The translations under genes and the position numbers were made by a program. 9,326 nt of DNA, taken from Candidatus Limimorpha equi. Its GTDB lineage: Bacteria; Bacteroidota; Bacteroidia; Bacteroidales; F082. Below the pieces are notes generated by a model that saw only the letters and a program-made list of their open reading frames with translations, ran no database searches and was not told the origin of the DNA. The stretch is taken from NCBI GenBank assembly GCA_018065885.1, contig JAGHSL010000076.1, positions 1 to 9,326 on the forward strand. The letters are read 5' to 3'. Positions 1-6,736 of this stretch are shown here, in pieces. Each line of letters begins with the position of its first letter. Positions within the stretch are counted from its first letter, which is position 1.

Positions 1-29
1 GCCTTTGCGCCGTAGTCAAAGACAGAAAA

Positions 30-132
30 TGAGCATTAGCCTCGTGTCCACCGTACTGAAATTGGCGATTTAGCAAGTCTGGACATCGCTCTAAAGCTGC
101 CGCAAAAGTAGCGTTTTTTCGGCTAATGCTCA
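30..132. repeat. 12-bp perfect inverted repeat with a nested inner stem
   Basis: TGAGCATTAGCC at 30-41 is the exact reverse complement of 121-132, with 79 bp between. Inside it lies a second 6-bp pair, TGTCCA (45-50) with TGGACA (80-85), so either transcript could fold into a long two-level stem. Further small hairpins flank it: CTTTG/CAAAG at 3-21, TTGGAA/TTCCAA at 139-156 and CCGCCG/CGGCGG at 160-189. The right arm overlaps the -33 element of a leftward promoter. What it is (structured RNA, leader, extragenic repeat, operator pair or invertible segment) cannot be settled here. The repeat itself is certain; its function is unknown. Confidence 0.6.
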
Positions 133-133
133 A
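103..133 (-). promoter_or_regulatory. Bacteroidetes-type promoter firing leftward out of the window
   Basis: Read on the minus strand, TTG (133-131) is followed after 20 nt by TACTTTTG (110-103). This matches the Bacteroidetes consensus TTG-N19..21-TAnnTTTG. A transcript would start near 97-99 and run off the left edge, so the gene it serves is not visible. A second minus-strand match to the -7 box, TATATTTG at 197-190, lacks a good -33 element. Confidence is moderate because only sequence match supports it. Confidence 0.5.
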
Positions 134-460
134 TGCCGTTGGAAAAAATGTTCCAAGTCCCGCCGGTCTGGAGCCTTTTTCAGCGGCGGCAAATATAGGC
201 ACAATAAATGCGCCGACACGAAATGTAGATAAAAACAGAAGAATGTAGACGGCAGCCCAGAATTTGCCGGAAACAGCACAAATCGCAGTCTCGAAATCAC
301 GCGCCCTATAATGTAGTTTAGTTTTGAACAGTTTCTTATTTTTAATGGTTACTAAACTGATGACTTCGGGGTGGAAAAATGTTTCGACACGAAGTTTTTT
401 ATACGAAATAGGATTGGAAAAGAATTTCTTCCTAATTTAGCGCATCGAAAAACCGACAAA

Positions 461-1522
461 ATGACAATAAAGCCAGCCATAGCATACCTTGTTTTACTCA
501 TCACGATTATTTGCGCCTGCAAACCGACCGATGAAAAACCATATACTCCAACACCCTACGCCATAGAAACGCCAAACTACTTCCCTACCCTCACCAATAT
601 TCCGCCCGACAATCCCATGACGGAAGAAGGTGTCGCCTTGGGCAGAAAACTGTTCTACGACAGCCGGTTATGCGGGCGACAAGATGCATCAGGCATCACG
701 GATTGCGCTTCCTGTCACCATCAGGAAAACGGCTTTGAAAGCGGACACGGCAATATGGGCACGCATCATGTCATGCTGCCTTTGGTCAACTTGGCTTGGA
801 ACACGACGGGCTTGGACTGGAACGGCGGCGTGGAAAGTCTCGAAGACATGGTTTTGGCTGCGGTAACTGCGGAAAACGAAATCGACGGCGACACGACACA
901 AATCGTGCAGCTGCTGCAATCGACCGACGAATATCCCGACCTGTTTTTCAAGGCCTTTGGCAGCAGCAGAATCACCTTTGTCAACATCGGGAAAGCCATC
1001 GCGCAATTTGTCAGAAGCCTCGTTTCCGCCGACAGCAAATTCGACCGTTACCTGCGCGGCGAAGAACAGCTCACACAAGAAGAACTGAATGGCTACCTGT
1101 TGTTCGTCACTGAAGAAGGTGCCGACTGTTTCCACTGCCACGGCGGAGGTGGCAACGCGCTTTTCACGACCAATCTCTTCTACAACAACGGTTTGGACAG
1201 TATTTTCACCGTCCCGCAAGACCATTTTTCAATCACTAAAAATCCTTCCGACAAAGGAGCTTACAAGGCACCGACATTAAGAAACATCAGCCTGACAGGA
1301 CCTTACATGCACGACGGACGATTTAAAAATTTAGACGAAGTCATCGATTTTTATTCCGAAGGAGTCTGCTATTCCGAGCAAATCAGCCCGCTGATGCACC
1401 ATGTGATGCAGCAAGGCGTGCGCCTCACCGACGAAGAAAAAACGCAACTGAAAGCTTTCCTCAGCACTTTGACGGACGAGAATTTCATCAATAATCCAAA
1501 TTTTTCAGAACCAACGCAATAA
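461..1522 (+). CDS. Di-haem cytochrome c peroxidase / MauG-family lipoprotein
   Basis: The 353-aa product is a predicted periplasm-facing lipoprotein of the bacterial di-haem peroxidase family, which reduces H2O2 or oxidises a partner using two c-type haems. Visible evidence: a short hydrophobic leader ending in a lipobox-like ICA-C at Cys20, then KPTDEK, which resembles a Bacteroidetes lipoprotein export signal; a first haem motif CASCH (C82, C85, H86); a second motif CFHCH (C223, C226, H227); and the family block APTLRN..LTGPYMHDGRF (about 270-288), whose Met283 could be a haem ligand. ATG 461 is chosen because it puts the lipoprotein signal at the N-terminus; the GTG at 371 in the same frame would bury it behind 30 unrelated residues. 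A -7-like TAGTTTTG lies at 319-326 without a clear -33. Substrate is unknown. Family assignment is firm; CcpA-like versus MauG-like is open. Confidence 0.9.
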   Translation: MTIKPAIAYLVLLITIICACKPTDEKPYTPTPYAIETPNYFPTLTNIPPDNPMTEEGVALGRKLFYDSRLCGRQDASGITDCASCHHQENGFESGHGNMGTHHVMLPLVNLAWNTTGLDWNGGVESLEDMVLAAVTAENEIDGDTTQIVQLLQSTDEYPDLFFKAFGSSRITFVNIGKAIAQFVRSLVSADSKFDRYLRGEEQLTQEELNGYLLFVTEEGADCFHCHGGGGNALFTTNLFYNNGLDSIFTVPQDHFSITKNPSDKGAYKAPTLRNISLTGPYMHDGRFKNLDEVIDFYSEGVCYSEQISPLMHHVMQQGVRLTDEEKTQLKAFLSTLTDENFINNPNFSEPTQ

Positions 1523-1544
1523 TTCCTTATTTACAAAAAATATG

Positions 1545-1552
1545 TATTTTTG
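1545..1552 (+). promoter_or_regulatory. -7 box of a Bacteroidetes promoter for the small ORF/GNAT pair
   Basis: TATTTTTG fits TAnnTTTG and lies 20 nt before the ATG of the 52-aa ORF, giving a very short leader. No exact TTG is found at the expected upstream distance; the region is AT-rich (TTCCTTATTTA). It separates the small ORF from the peroxidase gene, suggesting that the small ORF and the acetyltransferase are transcribed on their own. Confidence 0.5.
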
Positions 1553-1572
1553 CACCCTAAACTAAACACTAT

Positions 1573-1731
1573 ATGGCAAAACCAATAGAAGCGACACCAA
1601 TAATTGAAGGAGAAGATGCTTATGCATTCTTTGTCGAAATGGAAAAAGGAGAAAAAGCATCCAAAGAAGAAAGAAAAAGAATCGAAGAAGGAGCAAAATT
1701 CATAGAATCCTTGCTCACATTCGCTTTTTGA
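1573..1731 (+). CDS. Small 52-aa protein, putative antitoxin partner of the downstream GNAT
   Basis: This short ORF (MAKPIEATPIIEGEDAYAFF..., ending ESLLTFAF) has an ATG placed directly behind a promoter-like TATTTTTG and stops 27 nt before the acetyltransferase ATG. The middle and C-terminal part (about residues 21-50) is rich in Lys and Glu and looks like one long amphipathic helix; I see no ribbon-helix-helix or other DNA-binding motif. Position and size are those of an antitoxin in a two-gene cassette, and similar small proteins beginning MAKPIEATP are, as far as I recall, found in Bacteroidetes next to GNAT genes. Its function is inferred from context only. It is visibly richer in A and T than the flanking peroxidase and radical SAM genes, consistent with acquisition by transfer. 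Confidence 0.65.
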   Translation: MAKPIEATPIIEGEDAYAFFVEMEKGEKASKEERKRIEEGAKFIESLLTFAF

Positions 1732-1758
1732 TTATTCACAACTGTGTCTTTGCAAAAA

Positions 1759-2280
1759 ATGCAATTTATCAGATTAACTGACAATTATCAATTCAAGACA
1801 TTCGATTGCGGTAATTCCGATTTAAATGAATTCCTATTATCTGATGCCAAGAAATACGCTAAGCGATTGCTTTCCGTCACCTATCTTATTAAAGACGAAA
1901 ATGAAATTATCGCTTTTTTCTCTGTTTCCAATGATAGGATTTCCATAAAAGAAAGTGATAAAGCCGTATGGAGAAAAATCAAGAAAGAATTTCCACACAG
2001 CAAACATCGGAGCGATTACCCTGCCGTGAAAATCGGAAGATTAGGTGTTAATTTAAGTCATCAAGGCAAACATATAGGAACACATATCCTTGATTTCGTC
2101 AAGAAAACTTTTATTAAAAACAACAGAACTGGCTGTGCATTCATCACTGTTGACGCTTTACCCTCTGCCGTCTCATTTTATCATAAAAACGGTTTCAAAT
2201 TCTTGAGGACTTCAACAGATTCTGTAACAACAAGAGATACTACTCCCATGTATTACGATTTGTCACAATTGCTTGACTGA
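1759..2280 (+). CDS. GNAT-family N-acetyltransferase, possibly a TacT/AtaT-like toxin
   Basis: The 173-aa product is a single GNAT domain, an acetyl-CoA-dependent acetyltransferase. Visible evidence: the N-terminal FDCGNSDLNEFL block (residues 15-26), typical of toxin-type GNATs that acetylate aminoacyl-tRNA; the beta4-alpha3 acetyl-CoA region KIGRLGVNLSHQGKHIG (91-107); and a C-terminal SFYHKNGFKFL (139-149), where Tyr141 matches the catalytic Tyr position of TacT-like enzymes, followed by TTPMYYDL. In the pyrophosphate loop the usual QxxGxG reads QGKHIG, with His105 replacing the first conserved Gly. ATG 1759 is preferred; GTG 1744 in frame would add five residues. It follows the 52-aa ORF closely and is AT-rich like it. 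The GNAT fold is firm; the toxin role is an inference from the DCGN-type N-terminus and the paired small gene. A plain metabolite acetyltransferase remains possible. Confidence 0.85.
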   Translation: MQFIRLTDNYQFKTFDCGNSDLNEFLLSDAKKYAKRLLSVTYLIKDENEIIAFFSVSNDRISIKESDKAVWRKIKKEFPHSKHRSDYPAVKIGRLGVNLSHQGKHIGTHILDFVKKTFIKNNRTGCAFITVDALPSAVSFYHKNGFKFLRTSTDSVTTRDTTPMYYDLSQLLD

Positions 2281-2304
2281 ACGATTCAATTTTAAGATCC
2301 AACC

Positions 2305-3261
2305 ATGCCAAGCAATCCTTTCTTTCCCCGCCGTTTCAACAGCTACAATGCTTATTTCACCAAGCAATTCGGTAGCCGCGTGCAGAAAATCAGCATCGAT
2401 GCAGGTTTCAGCTGTCCGAACCGCGATGGCAAAATCAGTACAGGCGGATGCACTTTCTGTAGCAACGATGCTTTCAATCCATCCTATTGCCGACCTGAAA
2501 AATCCATTCGCCAACAGATTCAGGAAGGCATTGAGTTTCACAAACGGCGTTATCGCCGCGCCAACCAGTATCTGGCTTATTTTCAGCCTTTTTCCAACAC
2601 CTACAAGCCTCTTGAAGAACTGAAAAAGATTTACAGTCAGGCACTTGAAATCCCCGAAATTGCAGGCATCGTCATCGGCACACGCCCCGACTTAATTGAC
2701 AAGGACATTCTTCAATATCTTGCAGAAATCCAAAAAACGCATTATGTGATTGTGGAATACGGCATCGAAAGCGTTTACGATGCGACCCTGAAACGTGTCA
2801 ACCGAGGCCACGATTTCGCCACGGCGCGAAAAGCCGTTGAACTTACCGCATCATTCGGTTTGCCTTGCGGCGGACATTTCATTTTCGGTCTGCCCGGCGA
2901 AACCAAACCCATGATGCTTGCCGCCGCCGACATCATTTCACAATTGCCTTTGACCACCGTGAAATTCCATCAGCTCCAAATATTCAAAAACACGGCGATG
3001 GCCGATGAATATTTACAACACAAGGAAAACTTTCATCTGTTTGATTTAGAAGAATATATTGATTTTGTCATCGGCTTCGCCGAGCGTCTGAATCCCGACA
3101 TTGTCATTGAGCGTTTTGCCGGAGAAGTGCCGCCTCGCTATCTGATTTCCGAACCTTGGATGAAATTGCGTTACGATGAAGTTCTCGCCCGCATCGAAAA
3201 GCGCATGGAAGAACGGGACACTTGGCAAGGAAAATTCGCTGTTGTTTCTCACAAAATATAA
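2305..3261 (+). CDS. Radical SAM protein, YhcC / TIGR01212 family
   Basis: The 318-aa product is a cytoplasmic iron-sulfur enzyme that would cleave S-adenosylmethionine to a 5'-deoxyadenosyl radical; the substrate of this family is not known to me. The cluster motif has the wide spacing of the family, C-x11-C-x2-C at Cys37, Cys49 and Cys52 (FSCPNRDGKISTGGCTFCSN), instead of CxxxCxxC. Later family blocks are GTRPDL (125-130), VEYGIES (150-156), GGHFIFGLPGE (189-199), TVKFHQLQIF (218-227) and IERFAGEVPPRYL (268-280). Length matches the family and both ends look complete. The ATG at 2305 lies 24 nt after the GNAT stop, so readthrough from that cassette is possible, though the two genes differ in base composition and are probably not functionally linked. 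It converges on the HD phosphohydrolase gene. Confidence 0.9.
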   Translation: MPSNPFFPRRFNSYNAYFTKQFGSRVQKISIDAGFSCPNRDGKISTGGCTFCSNDAFNPSYCRPEKSIRQQIQEGIEFHKRRYRRANQYLAYFQPFSNTYKPLEELKKIYSQALEIPEIAGIVIGTRPDLIDKDILQYLAEIQKTHYVIVEYGIESVYDATLKRVNRGHDFATARKAVELTASFGLPCGGHFIFGLPGETKPMMLAAADIISQLPLTTVKFHQLQIFKNTAMADEYLQHKENFHLFDLEEYIDFVIGFAERLNPDIVIERFAGEVPPRYLISEPWMKLRYDEVLARIEKRMEERDTWQGKFAVVSHKI

Positions 3262-3292
3262 TTCAATTCAATCAGGCAGACAACCTGTCGAA

Positions 3293-3314
3293 TTTATATG
3301 CTTGCACATATAAA
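3293..3314. terminator. AT-rich hairpin between convergent genes
   Basis: TTTATATG (3293-3300) pairs perfectly with CATATAAA (3307-3314) around a 6-nt loop, in the 117-bp gap between two converging genes. The plus-strand side is followed by GTTTTC. It may act as a weak bidirectional terminator, but the stem is nearly all A-T and has no long T-run, so this is tentative. Confidence 0.35.
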
Positions 3315-3378
3315 GTTTTCTATCAAATATGACGAATCCAGAATTACCAAAAATCTACAGCATCAGCGGAAGAAAAAA

Positions 3379-5454
3379 TCACTTGTCCGGATAAGCAATC
3401 CTAACGTGATAAATGCTCATCAGTTTCTTTTTCAGCACCTTCTTGATGGTTTCGAAGTCGCGCAAAGTCAGGTCGGTGTTGTTGAACTGGCCCGCTTCGG
3501 TCTGTTTGGCGATGATGTTGTCCACCAAATCGCTGATGCTCTTTTCGGTAGGTTCTTTCAGGCTTCGCGATGCCGCCTCGATGGAATCGGCCATCATCAG
3601 CACAGCCGTCTCTCGTGAAAACGGTTCGGGACCATGATAAGTGAACGGCATCGGATCGACTTCTTCGCCAGGATGTTCCTTCGTCTCCATGATGTAGAAA
3701 TAATCGGTGCGGCGCGTGCCGTGGTGCGTGCGGATGAAATCGATGATTTGTTCCGGCAGTTTCGCCTCGTGCGCCATTTCAATGCCATCCAAAACATGGG
3801 AAATGATGATTTGCGCACTTTCAACATTTGAAATGTCATTGTGTAAGCTAAAACCATTCCGTTGGTTTTCAGTAAAGTACATCGGGTTCTTCATCTTTCC
3901 GATGTCGTGATACAAAGCACCAGTTCGCGCCAAAAGCGCATCGCCACCGATTTCAAAAAGCACCTCTTCGCAAAGGTTAGCCACCTGAAAAGAATGTTGG
4001 AAAGTGCCCGGCGCAGTGGATGCCAATTTGCGCAAAAGCGGACTGTTCGTATTGCTTAACTCCAACAAAGTCAACACGGTAGTGAAACCGAAAATTCTTT
4101 CGAAAAGACTGATTAATGGCAAGGAAAGCAAGGTGAACAAGGCATTCAGGCCAAGCAAACCTATGGTTGAAACATCGATGTCGGAATCCGTCAGGAAACT
4201 AAACGCCACGTAGACAAACACATACACCAAAAACACGAAGAACGAAGTCTTGAAATAAGTGACACGCGCCGTGCGTTGCGTCGAAAGGGTGTAAATCACC
4301 ACCGAGCAAACCATAATCTGCATGAAGATATACTGGAACGGATTCGGTACTGCAATAGAAATCAACAAGATGGTGAATATTTGCGTTGCAAAGGCCACAC
4401 GCGAACTGAAAAACGTAACCATCATAATCGTCAGGATGCTGACCGGCATGACCAAGATATAAGCCGGGTGGATCGTCATAATCCAATACGAAGGAATAAC
4501 CATCATCAGCATCATGACAAGAATCATGTTCACTTTACGCAACTCGCTGTAAATCTCTTTCTTATGAAGCAGATGCAGATAAACCGCAAAGACCACGAAA
4601 ACCAAAATCACCAAAGCCAACTGGCTCAACTGCATACGCAACGTTTCGCCTAACGACATTTCGCGGCCTGCATATTCGCGCTGCAAGGAAGTCAGAATGG
4701 AATAAATGCGTTCGTCCACCACCTGACCTTCCGTCACAATGACTTCATCTTTCTGCACCATACCGTAGGTGAGCGAAACCGATTGCTTGGCCACATCCAG
4801 TTCCTGTTTGGAGAGCGCGGCATCATAAAACACATTTTGCCCTATATTATTGAGCAACAATGAGATGAGCAACTGTTTATCAACATCATCATCGGCACTT
4901 GCCACCCAGTTTTGCACCATTTCGGTAGCGGTGTTCATGGTAAACATTGAGTTCAGTTGCACGGTTCGCGCCACCTTATTCCTGACCAAAGTGACCGGCG
5001 CTTCAGGATCCAAATCATCCAAGGCCTTATCGTAAGCCACCACGCCGGAATTTTCAATGGTGTCGTAAACGCTCAGCAGCAGTTCCTGAGTTTTCGCCTT
5101 GTCATGCGCACCTTCATGCCACTGCTTTTCAAAATCATAAAGCAAGCTTTCGCGTGCGCCATCCATTTTGGCGTCATCGAAGCGGAAAATCGGTTTTACC
5201 GACTTTCTAATTCTGTCATATTCAGCATTTAGCGTCTCATCATCCTTATAAATCGGGAAATCGAAAGGCGCATATAAAGTCTCATGCTGCCAAGGCTTCG
5301 ACTTCGCAAATTCATACTTGAAAGTTGCGGCACGCGGCATCTGCCAAAACACCAAAGCAATGGCACCAACAAAAGCCAACGCTTTGATGACATCATAATA
5401 GGAATGTGCAAAATCGACTATCGAGGCACGTATTTTTTCAAACAATTTGTTCAT
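3379..5454 (-). CDS. 7TM-HD family phosphohydrolase, PgpH-type c-di-AMP phosphodiesterase
   Basis: The 691-aa inner-membrane protein is of the PgpH class, which degrades cyclic di-AMP and so tunes potassium/osmolyte and envelope homeostasis. Domain order seen: a short cytoplasmic N-terminus, one membrane segment (about 22-38), a large extracytoplasmic 7TMR-HDED-type domain (about 40-270), a bundle of membrane helices (about 274-452), then a cytoplasmic HD domain. The metal-ligand pattern is complete: H487 (FQHSFQ), H516-D517 (YHDIGK), H553 (ISHV), H577/H578 (RTHHGT) and D623 (MADSIEA). The start MNKLFEKI at 5454 is chosen because it gives the usual short N-terminus; an in-frame extension to 5529 would add 25 residues of intergenic-looking sequence. 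It is divergent from the YkfC-like peptidase across 117 bp in which I find no confident promoter. c-di-AMP specificity is inferred from the family. The window shows no c-di-AMP synthase. Confidence 0.92.
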   Translation of the reverse strand: MNKLFEKIRASIVDFAHSYYDVIKALAFVGAIALVFWQMPRAATFKYEFAKSKPWQHETLYAPFDFPIYKDDETLNAEYDRIRKSVKPIFRFDDAKMDGARESLLYDFEKQWHEGAHDKAKTQELLLSVYDTIENSGVVAYDKALDDLDPEAPVTLVRNKVARTVQLNSMFTMNTATEMVQNWVASADDDVDKQLLISLLLNNIGQNVFYDAALSKQELDVAKQSVSLTYGMVQKDEVIVTEGQVVDERIYSILTSLQREYAGREMSLGETLRMQLSQLALVILVFVVFAVYLHLLHKKEIYSELRKVNMILVMMLMMVIPSYWIMTIHPAYILVMPVSILTIMMVTFFSSRVAFATQIFTILLISIAVPNPFQYIFMQIMVCSVVIYTLSTQRTARVTYFKTSFFVFLVYVFVYVAFSFLTDSDIDVSTIGLLGLNALFTLLSLPLISLFERIFGFTTVLTLLELSNTNSPLLRKLASTAPGTFQHSFQVANLCEEVLFEIGGDALLARTGALYHDIGKMKNPMYFTENQRNGFSLHNDISNVESAQIIISHVLDGIEMAHEAKLPEQIIDFIRTHHGTRRTDYFYIMETKEHPGEEVDPMPFTYHGPEPFSRETAVLMMADSIEAASRSLKEPTEKSISDLVDNIIAKQTEAGQFNNTDLTLRDFETIKKVLKKKLMSIYHVRIAYPDK

Positions 5455-5571
5455 AATCACTGATTTAAACAAAGTCAAACGACTTATTTCGGAAAGCGAA
5501 ATTAAAAATAAAAGCCGTAAGAAACACATTTTTAATCAAAAAACGATAATTTAGCGGCAAAATTGAAGAAA

Positions 5572-6291
5572 ATGGAATACGGAATCTGCACACAATCGGC
5601 CATCGCCATCCGCAAGGAAAACGGCCACACGAGCGAGATGGTCAGTCAGTTGCTTTACAACGAGTTATACACAAAATTAGATGAAAAACCCGAATGGGTT
5701 CTCATCCGCGCCGAACTCGACCAATACGAAGGCTGGATTCCCGCCAAACAGCATCACGCCATCAATGGAAACGAATTCTTACAGTTGAGAAACAGCAAAC
5801 TTTTCATTGTAAATCAACCTGTTGCACATTACAAGGACAAAATCGTTTCCTTCGGGACGCCTTTGTTTGAACCCGCTGAATGTGCCGCCGAAATGCCGCA
5901 GGCTTTCCAACCGCAAACCATGATTGACAACGCCCGCAAACTTCTTGGCGCACCCTACCTTTGGGGCGGCCGCACGGTGATGGGCATCGACTGCTCTGGC
6001 TTCGTGCAGCTTTGCGCCCGCAGCGCAGGTCTGCTCCTGCCCCGCGACGCCTCGCAGCAAATCAATTGCGGCGAACTGGTTTATTTCCTTCAGGAAACAC
6101 AGCCTGGCGACTTGGCTTTCTTCGGCAACGAAAACGGCGTCATCACCCATGTCGGCATCATCATTGGCAATGAGCAAATCATTCATGCCTCGGGCGAAGT
6201 CCGCATTGATTATTTGGACCAGACGGGCATATTTAATAAGGAGCGCAATATGCACACGCACCAGTTGGTGGGAATCAAGCGAATGTTGTAG
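5572..6291 (+). CDS. NlpC/P60 (C40) peptidase, YkfC-like dipeptidyl-peptidase VI
   Basis: The 239-aa product is a cysteine peptidase that in this family cuts gamma-D-glutamyl-diamino-acid bonds in peptidoglycan peptides. It has an N-terminal SH3-like region (about 1-105, with the SEMVSQLL block at 21-28 and EGWIPAKQ at 53-60) and a C-terminal NlpC/P60 domain. The catalytic residues are visible: C141 in IDCSGF, H193 in THVGI and H205 in IIHASG. There is no signal peptide or lipobox, so it probably works in the cytoplasm on imported or recycled muropeptides, as YkfC enzymes do. ATG 5572 is used; a TTG at 5563 would add only three residues. It is followed by the 445-bp repeat-rich gap without a recognisable terminator. 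Fold and catalytic triad are firm; exact substrate is inferred. Confidence 0.9.
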   Translation: MEYGICTQSAIAIRKENGHTSEMVSQLLYNELYTKLDEKPEWVLIRAELDQYEGWIPAKQHHAINGNEFLQLRNSKLFIVNQPVAHYKDKIVSFGTPLFEPAECAAEMPQAFQPQTMIDNARKLLGAPYLWGGRTVMGIDCSGFVQLCARSAGLLLPRDASQQINCGELVYFLQETQPGDLAFFGNENGVITHVGIIIGNEQIIHASGEVRIDYLDQTGIFNKERNMHTHQLVGIKRML

Positions 6292-6401
6292 ATTTTGCGA
6301 ACTCATAATCCGAATTATTCGTATTATCAGTCTGTAAAAGTGAACAAACATTTAGCTAAGGAACTTTTTTTCTCCCGCTGATGCCGCTGATTTACGCAGA
6401 G

Positions 6402-6628
6402 TTTTTAAACCGCAGATTACACTGATTTTAAACAAACTACAGATTTAACAGATTTTTACAGATGAATTTCAAATGCGCAAGCGCATGAATTGATACGGAT
6501 TGCTGGCGTACGAAAAAATTACTCGTAATTTACTCGTTAAATTTACTCCACATTTACTCTTTACCGCCTTGGCGGAACATGATTTTTTTAAACCGCCGAA
6601 TACGTTGATTACACTGATTTTCAACAAA
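6402..6628. repeat. Intergenic repeat text: two related copies plus small palindromes
   Basis: The gap 6292-6736 has no gene. It carries two related direct copies: TTTTTAAACCGC (6402-6413) with GATTACACTGATTTT (6415-6429), and the same two words at 6585-6596 and 6607-6621, the second copy having extra bases between them. Both end in (A/C)AACAAA. Nearby are degenerate CGCTGAT and ACAGATTT words (6376-6462), a palindrome ATGCGC-AA-GCGCAT (6473-6486) and CCGCC-TT-GGCGG (6564-6575). This resembles the degenerate extragenic repeats found in many Bacteroidetes genomes. The internal repetition is seen directly; membership in a genome-wide family is inferred. Confidence 0.6.
6518..6559 (+). repeat. 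Four TTTACTC words at 11-13 bp period
   Basis: ATTACTC (6518-6524) and TTTACTC (6529-6535, 6542-6548, 6553-6559) recur with start-to-start steps of 11, 13 and 11 bp, about one helical turn, roughly 105 bp upstream of the dehydrogenase promoter. This could be an activator/repressor array or simply decayed repeat text. No regulator can be named. Confidence 0.45.
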
Positions 6629-6662
6629 GGCAGAAGAAAATTATCGCCACATTCACAAAAAA

Positions 6663-6694
6663 TTGCGTTTCAATATTAAAAAAAACTATATTTG
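6663..6694 (+). promoter_or_regulatory. Bacteroidetes promoter of the dehydrogenase gene
   Basis: TTG (6663-6665) is followed after 21 nt by TATATTTG (6687-6694), matching the Bacteroidetes sigma-ABfr consensus TTG-N19..21-TAnnTTTG. Transcription should begin near 6699-6701, giving an A/T-rich leader of about 37 nt before the ATG at 6737. The leader has no strong Shine-Dalgarno, as is usual in this phylum. Confidence 0.75.
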
Positions 6695-6736
6695 CCCTTT
6701 CAAAATCGTAATTACTAACATTTAAAAAGCATTATA

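Noticed and set aside
135..300. Open minus-strand frame ending ...RRDLEHFFQRH near 134
   Set aside because: No start codon with context, runs through hairpins, and ends at the promoter-like region; treated as a translated non-coding repeat.
371..460. In-frame GTG-initiated N-terminal extension of the peroxidase
   Set aside because: The 30 extra residues would bury an otherwise clean lipoprotein signal; ATG 461 explains the leader and lipobox.
689..1225. 178-aa minus-strand open frame inside the peroxidase gene
   Set aside because: Antisense shadow of a gene with two haem motifs; no promoter, low-complexity Val/Ala-rich translation.
5455..5529. Upstream in-frame start for the HD phosphohydrolase (25 extra residues)
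   Set aside because: The extension is translated AT-rich intergenic sequence; MNKLFEKI gives the usual short cytoplasmic N-terminus before the first membrane segment.
5779..6351. 190-aa minus-strand open frame across the NlpC/P60 gene
   Set aside because: Shadow of a gene with a complete catalytic triad; no recognisable domain.
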